The translations under genes and the position numbers were made by a program. A DNA stretch of 64,000 nt from Reichenbachiella agariperforans (GTDB taxonomy: Bacteria > Bacteroidota > Bacteroidia > Cytophagales > Cyclobacteriaceae), in NCBI RefSeq assembly GCF_900142205.1, contig NZ_FRAA01000001.1, forward strand, positions 274,910-338,909, read 5' to 3'. Each line of letters begins with the position of its first letter. Position 1 is the stretch's first letter. The notes beneath the pieces are model-generated. The model had not been told where the DNA came from and ran no database searches. It worked only from the letters and a program-made list of their open reading frames with translations. Positions 46,399 through 54,005 of the stretch are shown piece after piece.

Positions 46399-48009
46399 TC
46401 ACACCAGCTCTGCTACGGACTCTTCTTTGCCCTCAGGTATAGCGGTAACGTTCGACTCTGTATTCTGACCCTGCTTTTTGTTCAGGTTTCGATAGGCCAA
46501 CCATGCCAGTGCAGACAGCCCTATCCAAAACAGATCTATGAACAACACCTGATCAGCACCTTCTCTCCAAGAAATCCATATCCACTGCCCCGAACTGATG
46601 CCATTAGCGATCGGTACCAATAGTCCTATCAGACTACCAGACAGCAAACAATACTTGTTCGTAAAGCCTATGTCGCGCTTGATGATAAATAAGACCGACG
46701 CGAACAACCAAGTCAGGAAGTAAACCGAATAGATAAAGGGCTTCCCATAGCCATCAAAAAGTTTGACTGCTACAAAGGTAAAAGCCGTCACTGGAAACAT
46801 ACTGAGGCATATCGCCATGTAGATCTGAGCCACCCATAGATTAAATTTTCGTTTGCGTTCAGGAATACTCTGCTTCTTGCGCGCTACTAGCCATATCATG
46901 ATCCCAGAGATGATGACAAAACAGGACACGATTCCCAAGAAAAAAGAGACAATCCTCAGCGCATAGCCTCCATAGTCGCCATAGTGCAGTCGATAGAGCC
47001 AGTTCTTGACTCCATCCATATAGCTCGCAGCGACTAGAGGACTTTGCTCCTCGATCACCTCTCCAGTAGCTACCTGATAGATACGCTTGCCAGGCCCGGT
47101 GAATTTCACATTTCTATTCATCTCCCCTTCTACTGCGACATGCATGGTCGAATCACCATAGTTGAATATGTGCATGTGGTTAACATCAAATCCTGCCCAG
47201 TCCTGGCTTGTTTCGCGCACCATGTCGTTGAAACTAAACGAACTACTGAGCGGCTGATAGCTGTATTCGAAGGTAGGCTCACCATACCCTAGATCTGCAT
47301 AAAACTGCTTTTGATCCCCATCGTAAAGCACAAAAATACTCGGCGCGATCAAAAGCGCTTTGATCATAAAGAATGCACCGGTGACCGCATATACAAACTG
47401 AAACGGGAGTCCCAAAGTCCCCAAAGCAGTATGTGCATCTGTCCACATGGCTTTGAGCTTCGCCCATGGACGAAACAGGAAGAAATTGCTCACGATCTTG
47501 TCCCAGTGCACGAGTATCCCTGTGATGATCGCAAAGAGGAAAAACAGTGCCGTAAAACCTGACAAATAATACCCTACTGGGTAAGGTATCTGTGCCATAA
47601 AATGCAAACGATAGAGAAACTCCCCTAGCGAATAGGAGCTCGCATAGCTAGCCGTCTCTGTAGTTTTCATATCTAAATAAAAAAACGCACGAGCCTTGTC
47701 CGCTCCGCTCGCCAACGAATCATGAGAGGCACTGAGGCTCACGCCTATTCTTCGCTCCAGATAGTGCTTGCTAATCGATACATCTCTACCGTGTAGGTTG
47801 TAATGCTGTGACAAGGAGTCCATCGCCGCATCGAGATCCATATCGATACGCTCGGTCTGCTCTACGGTATGCCCTCGCTCCCAGTTGACGATATCGTCTC
47901 GAAAGAATGAAAATGAACCCGCAAAAAAGATCACAAAGAGCAGTACACTTATGACGATACCACTGACGGTATGGAGGTGAAAAAGGATGTTGTAGACGCG
48001 ATTACTCAT
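46399..48009 (-). CDS. PepSY-TM iron-regulated membrane protein
   Basis: 536 residues with four or more membrane helices (ISVLLFVIFFAGSFSFF, then YLSGFTALFFLFAIITGILVHW, and a closing pair near 435-510). Periplasmic PepSY-like loops lie between (about 40-130 and 230-345). Conserved histidines in helices (HLHTVSG, HWD, LHYGDYGG) fit haem binding, as in ferric-siderophore reductases of this family. It is the last gene of the iron-uptake run; its start overlaps the DUF3649 stop by 4 bp. Likely role: reducing ferric chelates in the periplasm. Confidence 0.88.
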   Translation of the reverse strand: MSNRVYNILFHLHTVSGIVISVLLFVIFFAGSFSFFRDDIVNWERGHTVEQTERIDMDLDAAMDSLSQHYNLHGRDVSISKHYLERRIGVSLSASHDSLASGADKARAFFYLDMKTTETASYASSYSLGEFLYRLHFMAQIPYPVGYYLSGFTALFFLFAIITGILVHWDKIVSNFFLFRPWAKLKAMWTDAHTALGTLGLPFQFVYAVTGAFFMIKALLIAPSIFVLYDGDQKQFYADLGYGEPTFEYSYQPLSSSFSFNDMVRETSQDWAGFDVNHMHIFNYGDSTMHVAVEGEMNRNVKFTGPGKRIYQVATGEVIEEQSPLVAASYMDGVKNWLYRLHYGDYGGYALRIVSFFLGIVSCFVIISGIMIWLVARKKQSIPERKRKFNLWVAQIYMAICLSMFPVTAFTFVAVKLFDGYGKPFIYSVYFLTWLFASVLFIIKRDIGFTNKYCLLSGSLIGLLVPIANGISSGQWIWISWREGADQVLFIDLFWIGLSALAWLAYRNLNKKQGQNTESNVTAIPEGKEESVAELV

Positions 48010-48314
48010 AGTGCAGTTTCGACAGTAAAATAGATTTTATTCACATAAACGAGGATAGAGAAGAACCCCGTTAGCAAGAGATAGATTCCCCAGGTCTTCC
48101 ACCCATTTCGTCCCAGAAAAGCGATGATCATCAGTGCGACCCACAGGATAAACCCCGTATAGGTCGAGGTAATCAGGACTGTTCCTTTGTCCAGCCAAGT
48201 GGCCAAAGCCAAATGAACAGCGGTCGTTAATAAATACCCACCGAGGATGGCTGCTGTGATCTTAGCCATGCGCTGATGGATAGCTTTGGTCAGGTGTTTT
48301 GGGTTTGCAGGCAT
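48006..48314 (-). CDS. DUF3649-like small membrane protein
   Basis: 102 residues, three membrane helices (AILGGYLLTTAVHLALA, then GFILWVALMIIAF and IYLLLTGFFSILVYV). The pattern RMAKITAAILGGYLL fits DUF3649, found beside PepSY iron genes. It overlaps the PepSY gene by 4 bp and is 1 bp from DUF3325. Accessory part of the ferric-chelate reductase; exact role unknown. Confidence 0.75.
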   Translation of the reverse strand: MPANPKHLTKAIHQRMAKITAAILGGYLLTTAVHLALATWLDKGTVLITSTYTGFILWVALMIIAFLGRNGWKTWGIYLLLTGFFSILVYVNKIYFTVETAL

Positions 48315-48315
48315 A

Positions 48316-48645
48316 TTAGAAAGTGATTTCGATCAGAAGAGAAACAAGTGCTACCACAGCGAGACTGCGGTAGCCTATAATACGAAGTGGTGTCAAGAGG
48401 ACGATTAAACTACCTACGGTCATCAACGTGACTAAAAAGAACAACACGCCCGCTACCGCACCCCAGTGCGCTATCGCAGGGAATATCGCCGTGATAAGAC
48501 ATATAGCTCCTAGCGACTTAGCCGGCTGCTGTTTCATATACATCCATCGCTCCACCCGCAGGGTACGTGATGGGTAAGCGCGCTCCGAGGTTTGATAGAA
48601 AAAATAAAACCCAATAGCTACCAATATAACCGTCAATGTCACCAT
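48316..48645 (-). CDS. DUF3325-like small membrane protein
   Basis: 109 residues. Three or four helices with the DUF3325 traits FFYQTSERAYPSRTLR, LGAICLITAIF and the end GSLIVLLTPLR. It starts 13 bp after the DUF4198 gene and is followed at 1 bp by the DUF3649 gene. Usually found with PepSY and DUF3649 in iron operons; function unknown. Confidence 0.75.
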   Translation of the reverse strand: MVTLTVILVAIGFYFFYQTSERAYPSRTLRVERWMYMKQQPAKSLGAICLITAIFPAIAHWGAVAGVLFFLVTLMTVGSLIVLLTPLRIIGYRSLAVVALVSLLIEITF

Positions 48646-48658
48646 AGTCCTTGTGTGA

Positions 48659-49378
48659 TTAGTTCTGAATACTGTAGGTCACACAGTTCCATACGAACTG
48701 ATAGTCTTCTCCTCTAAACGTACCTGGCACTTCTTCCTTGGTCGTCGTTTCGATAATGTACTGGGTACCCTCCCATGGGAGATCAAACGAGACCAAACCC
48801 GCTTCATCAGTGTGCAGCGTCTTGCTCCACTGATCTGCGACGAAAACAGTCAGTTCATTTTTAGCCAAAGGCTCTCCCTGAAACAATACACGCAGGGTCA
48901 CCGCATCATCAGCTGACGCGACACGCTGAACTGTAATACCTGTTTCATTTTGTGCAACTGTATCTGTATCCTTTTTACCTACTTGGATATTGGCTATACC
49001 ATGGTAGTGGGTTTTAAAGATCCCAAAATCATATTTGGTATAATCGATCACATCGATGTTGGCATTGTCCATGATCACCGTGTGTGTTCCTTTAGATTTG
49101 GGGGTATATTTGGCGAGATAGTAATCTTCGGTAGCGGTTACTTCCAAGGGGATTTTGTTTCCCTTGGGGTCGACGACCCACAACTCAAAATCTTTGACAC
49201 GCTCAAAGGCATCTTCCCCTATCTTCTCTTTCACCCCGTAGGTGTACTCCCCAAAGTAGACTTTGATTTCCTGTTCTTGATTGGCAGTACCTGTCGCATT
49301 GGTTTCGATCCAGAGGTAGTGTGCAAAAGCAGTCGATGAGACCACTAGCAATAGTGCTAAACTTAATATTTTCTTCAT
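48659..49378 (-). CDS. DUF4198 periplasmic protein
   Basis: 239 residues. Signal peptide ends TAFAH, giving an N-terminal His mature end (HYLWIETN), typical of DUF4198 and able to bind a metal. The rest forms two beta domains (FELWVVDPKGNKIPLEVTA, then LTVFVADQWSKTLHTDEAGLVSFDLPW). Linked to metal uptake or Ni/Co/Fe systems. It is the third gene of the uptake run, after a 115-bp gap with a weak hairpin. Confidence 0.85.
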   Translation of the reverse strand: MKKILSLALLLVVSSTAFAHYLWIETNATGTANQEQEIKVYFGEYTYGVKEKIGEDAFERVKDFELWVVDPKGNKIPLEVTATEDYYLAKYTPKSKGTHTVIMDNANIDVIDYTKYDFGIFKTHYHGIANIQVGKKDTDTVAQNETGITVQRVASADDAVTLRVLFQGEPLAKNELTVFVADQWSKTLHTDEAGLVSFDLPWEGTQYIIETTTKEEVPGTFRGEDYQFVWNCVTYSIQN

Positions 49379-49442
49379 CTGTATATACTAATTTGTCTGG
49401 GTAGTTAGCCCAACAGGCCATCGCCCTATGATTAAAATAAGA

Positions 49443-49466
49443 TTGCCCTGACCGAAATCAGGACAA
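49443..49466 (-). terminator. Weak hairpin between DUF4374 and DUF4198 genes
   Basis: TTGCCCTGA / TCAGGACAA (one mismatch), six-base loop, T-rich sequence after it on the minus strand. It may reduce expression of the downstream genes relative to the receptor. Confidence 0.45.
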
Positions 49467-49493
49467 CCTACTATTCATGGAATATGTATTGTC

Positions 49494-50744
49494 TTAGTAA
49501 AGCAAGTTGATCGATTTGGCATAGTTGCCATCTATCTCGGCCCCCTTCACTGCGGTAGCTGTCTCAGGATCTATTTCATAGATATAAGCCTCGGTTGATG
49601 TTTCGGTCTTATAATTACACACGTTGATGTACACTCTGCCATCATGTACCATGTGAGCGACTCCCCATCCGCCACCATTGGCTGGGATATCATCTATGGG
49701 TGTTACGGTCTGGTTTTCTAAATCCGCTACGGCTAGATAGCAAATGGGGGTTTCTGGATAGACGCCAAAACTTGCTCCATAATAGATTGGGTTGGTAGAG
49801 TCTTCTTTGATCATTTTGACAATCATTTTGCCATTACCAGCATAGAAGGCTTGGTTGATTTTGAACCCACCACTAGCCTCTTCGAAGTTGAAGAAGTAGC
49901 TGTCATCAAACGCTGTCTCACCGTTTTGGATTCTCAAGAAGCCTGATGGATTAGAAGGTACAGGTTTGAAATATGAAGCTGATCCAGAAGTTGAAAACGA
50001 GTAGATGTCACCGTTTTCTGTTTCCATAATAGCATTTTCGCCAGAATACAATCCAATATCAGAGGTGCGGTCATCCGTAGCGATGTTTAGCAACTCCATC
50101 TCTGGGTAAGAATAGATCGCCACACGGGCTTGATTAGAGTTAGGAGTAGAGAATGCTGGAGCCTCTTCTAACTCACCTGCTCCCATGAGGTAATAGGAGA
50201 TATAGAGTTTGTTCTTTTGTCTAATCATACCTGTAGGCCAAGCGACTAGCCCCTCTTCCTGACGCTCGTCTATTTTGGTATTGAACCTGCTGATGATAGA
50301 CATGGTATTTAAATCAATCGTATAGAAAACTCTATCCTCAAACCCAGCACGTGTCACACCTGCTACCAACGCTGTGTTCTCATCTATCTCAGCGATACCA
50401 TATACGCCGAGTTCGGTGATGAATGAACCTACATCTGTCAGTACACTATCTATCATTCGATAGCCAGTCGTCATGTTATCACTCGTATATCCACTGGCCA
50501 AAAGCGTGTTACCTACTTGATAAAACGACATCCAAGCAGGCTGTTCGACACCTCGTCCTACTGGAGAGATCGTACCCGACATCAAATCATCCGCTCCTAC
50601 TAATATATCAGTACCAGACTCTGCCTCGATCCCCACGATCAAGTGTGACGTAGTGGCCGAACCTCCATCATCATCTAAACAAGAAGTCAAAACGATGGTT
50701 GCGCTGAGAATCCCAGCTGCTATATTCAAAAATTGCTTTTTCAT
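49494..50744 (-). CDS. DUF4374 lipoprotein (TonB-receptor partner)
   Basis: 416 residues. The lipoprotein signal ends VLTSC (Cys near residue 22) and is followed by an acidic DDDGG linker. The mature part is a beta-propeller-like fold with repeats such as TGYRMIDSVLTDVGSF, VAWPTGMIRQKNKLYISYY and IYEIDPETATAV, as in DUF4374. These proteins sit on the outer membrane beside siderophore-type TonB receptors. It starts 16 bp after the receptor. It probably binds the ligand. Confidence 0.88.
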   Translation of the reverse strand: MKKQFLNIAAGILSATIVLTSCLDDDGGSATTSHLIVGIEAESGTDILVGADDLMSGTISPVGRGVEQPAWMSFYQVGNTLLASGYTSDNMTTGYRMIDSVLTDVGSFITELGVYGIAEIDENTALVAGVTRAGFEDRVFYTIDLNTMSIISRFNTKIDERQEEGLVAWPTGMIRQKNKLYISYYLMGAGELEEAPAFSTPNSNQARVAIYSYPEMELLNIATDDRTSDIGLYSGENAIMETENGDIYSFSTSGSASYFKPVPSNPSGFLRIQNGETAFDDSYFFNFEEASGGFKINQAFYAGNGKMIVKMIKEDSTNPIYYGASFGVYPETPICYLAVADLENQTVTPIDDIPANGGGWGVAHMVHDGRVYINVCNYKTETSTEAYIYEIDPETATAVKGAEIDGNYAKSINLLY

Positions 50745-50760
50745 GATCTATTTCTAATAA

Positions 50761-53115
50761 TTAATTTTTGCTAATAAAGTATCTGAGTTTTAGGTTGAAG
50801 GCTCTACCAGGGTTTTGCTGGTTGAAATTATCGTAGACTTTGGCATCAAACATATTCGAAACCAAAAACGATACATTGTACCTCCCGTTCTTGAGCGAAT
50901 AGGTCAATTGTAAATCATTAGTCAGTCGTGATTGGATCACTGACTTGTCCTGAGATGCCAGACTCTCCCACTTGAGATAAAAGTCATGCACATAACGGTT
51001 GATATTGGTGATGGTCAACTGATCTTCCAAACCTAGAAGATTCGAAATGCTATAACTCAGGATTAGATTGCTATAGATATATGGCTCGTTGGGCAAACGG
51101 TCACCATACAATCCAGACGCCTTATCACTGTTTCGTAGATCCAAGTATGTACCCCCAAAACCTATAGAGAACTGGTCTCGAATCGCATAGCGCAAGGCCA
51201 AGTCTATGCCTCGGGCTAGGACACTTTTGTCATTGACATAGGTGCTGCGGTTCAGCTTAGGCTCGAATCGTATGTAGTTTTCACTATCTCTCACAAAGGC
51301 ATTCAGCTCGAACATATATTGGTTCTGTCGCTGAGAAATAGAATTGAAGCGTATGCCGACATTGTAGTTGTTGCTAGACTCAGGCTCCAGAGACGGGTTT
51401 GGGATGACATTGAGTCCATCACCATACATCTCATAGGACTCAGGAAATCGAAATGCTTTTTCAAAAGAAGCTTTCACCTGAAAGTTATCATTGACGAAAA
51501 AGGTAGACGCCAAGCCATAACCTAATCTATTTTCTTTGGTCTCGAAAAACTCCGTTTCCTCTCCATCATAGCTAGCAATATTACTCTGGATCAAATAGTC
51601 ATAGTTTTTGGCAAACAAAGTGGTACTCAAGCGATCCGCCAGCATCGTATGGGTATAGCCTAAACCTGTCACTTGTTTGTTGACTATGTTGGGATTACTA
51701 AATTGGGTATTGTTCTGTGGTTGAAAATCATCACGCCCCTGTAGTTCCATTCTATTGATCGAATAGTTCACGGACAGATTGTGATTGGAGCTAATGGCAT
51801 ATTCTGCATTGGCATTTGCCAAAAAATTAGTCCTGTTGAGATAAAAGTGCGTTTTTCGTCCCAGCTCCCCTGTCGTCACATGCACATCTGGTCTATAGTC
51901 CCCAAACCAATCGTATTGGTTCGAACTCGTGTCTACATACTCTTCGTTCGCATCTAGATACACGGCATATCCACGTACGTTTAGGTCTTTGACAAACAAG
52001 TCTTTTTTGCGATAGGACAAGTTGAATATCTTAATATCAGACTGTGTCTCTGCTTCCCCCACTGGGTAAGCAGAAGTGCCTGTTGCGTAGGGGTTTTGCT
52101 GTAGTTCTTTATAGTTACCAGACAAAACCACGCCTACCATCAGTTCATCTGCATACGACTTATTCATCACCCCTACTTCTGCCCATACCATTTGTGAAGA
52201 GTAAGCATCATGAAACCGCTTTACTTCGGTAGTCTCTTCGTCTAAATTACCTGTTTCGGTGTTTAAGATATTGATATCTATCGGGTAGTCATTATCTGAG
52301 TGGTTGTAGAAAGATTTAACCCTAAAGGTCAATCCTGTTTTTTTATCATGCCATTGACCATTGAGTGCCCCCGTCTGCGTATTGAATGATCCATAGGAGA
52401 ACGATGCATCTAGATAACTCATCGCTCGGGTATCAGTCACTATGTTGATCGCTCCACCCAAAGCATCCGAAGACAAATGAATCGGAACAGCTCCTTTGTA
52501 TATCTCTATTGTACTGATCAGGTTGGCAGGAAAATTATTGAGACTCAAAGAAGAGCCGAAATAGTCCATCGGTACGCCGTTGATAAATGTCCGTACTCTA
52601 TTGCCTGAGAGGCCATTCAGTGAAAGGTTAAAATTAGAGCCCATCCCTCCGTTTTGTCGGATGTTGATTCCTGACACGCGGTTAAGAATTTGATTGACAT
52701 CAGCACTAGAATTTTTCAATGCTTTCGCTTCTACCACTGAAACGGCATACGCTTGCTCTCGTACTTGCGTCGCTTCAGATTTACCAACTATAGTAATCTC
52801 CTCTAGGCTGGTCGAACTAGCCTCTAGGTCGATATGGACTTGATGGGATTGTCCCGCTTTGACGAGGAGTTCTACAAACTGCTCCTCAAAACCAATAGCA
52901 GATATCTTAAGCTTTTGACGACCTGAAGGAGCTGAGTCAATACGATATACCCCTTCAAAATTCGCTGCAGATCCTAGGCCAGTCCCTACGATCATGACGG
53001 TAGCTCCAGGTACTGCCTCACCCTCACTATCTTTGACCACACCATGGATCGACTGTGCTTGCACATGTAGCGTTAGAACCAGACAACTGGCAAATAGTAG
53101 GACTGACTTATACAT
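50761..53115 (-). CDS. TonB-dependent outer-membrane receptor (ferric-siderophore type)
   Basis: 784 residues. Signal peptide ends VQAQ. A carboxypeptidase-like regulatory domain (about 22-105, IHGVVKDSEGEAVPGATV) precedes the plug (about 125-235, LNRVSGINIRQNGG, then YKGAVPIHLSSDALGGAINIVT) and a beta-barrel ending LRYFISKN. The lack of a SusD partner, together with the DUF4374/DUF4198/PepSY genes downstream, points to iron-chelate uptake rather than glycan use. First gene of the run; the promoter box is at 53148-53155. Confidence 0.92.
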   Translation of the reverse strand: MYKSVLLFASCLVLTLHVQAQSIHGVVKDSEGEAVPGATVMIVGTGLGSAANFEGVYRIDSAPSGRQKLKISAIGFEEQFVELLVKAGQSHQVHIDLEASSTSLEEITIVGKSEATQVREQAYAVSVVEAKALKNSSADVNQILNRVSGINIRQNGGMGSNFNLSLNGLSGNRVRTFINGVPMDYFGSSLSLNNFPANLISTIEIYKGAVPIHLSSDALGGAINIVTDTRAMSYLDASFSYGSFNTQTGALNGQWHDKKTGLTFRVKSFYNHSDNDYPIDINILNTETGNLDEETTEVKRFHDAYSSQMVWAEVGVMNKSYADELMVGVVLSGNYKELQQNPYATGTSAYPVGEAETQSDIKIFNLSYRKKDLFVKDLNVRGYAVYLDANEEYVDTSSNQYDWFGDYRPDVHVTTGELGRKTHFYLNRTNFLANANAEYAISSNHNLSVNYSINRMELQGRDDFQPQNNTQFSNPNIVNKQVTGLGYTHTMLADRLSTTLFAKNYDYLIQSNIASYDGEETEFFETKENRLGYGLASTFFVNDNFQVKASFEKAFRFPESYEMYGDGLNVIPNPSLEPESSNNYNVGIRFNSISQRQNQYMFELNAFVRDSENYIRFEPKLNRSTYVNDKSVLARGIDLALRYAIRDQFSIGFGGTYLDLRNSDKASGLYGDRLPNEPYIYSNLILSYSISNLLGLEDQLTITNINRYVHDFYLKWESLASQDKSVIQSRLTNDLQLTYSLKNGRYNVSFLVSNMFDAKVYDNFNQQNPGRAFNLKLRYFISKN

Positions 53116-53147
53116 TACCTTTATTTAGACTCGATTAAAATAAGGTG

Positions 53148-53179
53148 CAAATGTATGCCTGACTCTCCCTAAAGCACAA
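53148..53179 (-). promoter_or_regulatory. Promoter of the TonB-receptor operon
   Basis: On the minus strand TACATTTG (53155-53148) matches TAnnTTTG exactly. TTG lies 21 bases upstream (53179-53177). Expected start near 53143, leader about 28 bases. Confidence 0.45.
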
Positions 53180-53212
53180 TCCCTAGGAGTAGTGAATTTT
53201 AACCACACAAAA

Positions 53213-53242
53213 TCGCCTACCCAGTTTCAACTGAATAGGCGA
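53213..53242 (-). terminator. Hairpin upstream of the receptor promoter, terminator-like
   Basis: TCGCCTA / TAGGCGA outer arms and CAGTT / AACTG inner arms with a two-base bulge. TTTTGTG follows on the minus strand. It lies upstream of the promoter, so it could stop read-through rather than control the receptor. Confidence 0.45.
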
Positions 53243-53310
53243 CCGATACGTCCTAGAGAACTAAAGCAGGGCTAAAAAGTCTCTGAATAAAAAGTAGGTT
53301 GTCAGGTTGG

Positions 53311-53351
53311 GACACTTCGAGTGTCATCTATTGTAACACCTTTGGTGACAA
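53311..53351. other. Two adjacent hairpins in the receptor-repeat gap
   Basis: GACACT-TCG-AGTGTC at 53311-53325, and TTGT..CACC-TTT-GGTG.ACAA at 53331-53351. No gene on either strand around them. They may be regulatory RNA structure or protein sites. The stretch 53360-53680 shows no convincing gene. Confidence 0.4.
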
Positions 53352-53681
53352 CTCCTCACCTAGCCCAGAACAAGCCCCTACTGCAAGCGAATGTTTTTAA
53401 ACTGAGCGCATGATTTTTATTAGATCCGATTGTGTGATACAATCAGGCTTTTTGATTCTACCATCCTCCATAGTGATCACCTCATTCCTAGGCTATGGAT
53501 AACCCCACCAGTGCGAGATCCGCATCGTTGGGTAAGCGAACTTAGATTCATTGTATTCCATATAATCCCAAAAAAAAGAAGCCTTCACGGAGAAACCATC
53601 AATTACCATGATACAATAACGGCATCATTGTTTGGCAAGCTTCCCTATGAGAACAATAAGGTCTAGTCACATGCCCCTCAA

Positions 53682-53923
53682 AACCTGCGCAGACTTAGCC
53701 TCAAATCCGTGCAGACTTTGCTTCAGATCTGCGCAGACTTTCTCTCAAATCCGCGCAGACTTTGTCCCAAACCCGCGCAGACTTACTCTCGAACCACGCG
53801 GGTTTTCTCCTGAACCTGGACAGACTTTCTCTCTAACCTAGACAGACTTTCGCACAAACAACAGCATGTTTTCTCACAAACTACACTACGCTTTGACGTA
53901 AACCTGCGCGGTTTTTTGGCGGT
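53682..53923. repeat. Tandem array of eleven 22-bp repeats
   Basis: Eleven units of exactly 22 bp from 53682 to 53923. The consensus is close to AACCxGCGCAGACTTTCTCT plus CA. Units 1-5 are well conserved, 6-11 more diverged, and the last returns to AACCTGCGCGG. Unit length is not a multiple of three, so it is not a protein repeat. There are no spacers, so it is not CRISPR. It lies between the receptor and sbcC genes. Confidence 0.9.
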
Positions 53924-53949
53924 AAGTCAAATGATCTTTGAAAAGGGTA

Positions 53950-53990
53950 GTCCATTAACGAGGTTACTTAAAGTAACCTCGTTAATGGAC
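53950..53990 (-). terminator. Terminator of the sbcDC operon
   Basis: A perfect 19-bp stem (53950-53968 with 53972-53990) with a 3-base loop, 16 bp beyond the sbcC stop. It has no T-tract, so it may act as a stable 3' end or a cruciform site. Confidence 0.7.
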
Positions 53991-54005
53991 AGTCGAAGTA
54001 CCCAA

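Noticed and set aside
53116..53420. Cobalamin riboswitch upstream of the TonB receptor
   Set aside because: The conserved B12-box and core motifs could not be found on the minus strand, and the hairpins lie upstream of the predicted promoter.
53430..53841. Two overlapping plus-strand frames between the receptor and the repeat array
   Set aside because: The second is produced by the 22-bp repeats read in frame. The first has random-looking composition and no family.
53682..53923. CRISPR array
   Set aside because: Units follow each other directly without unique spacers, and no cas gene is near.
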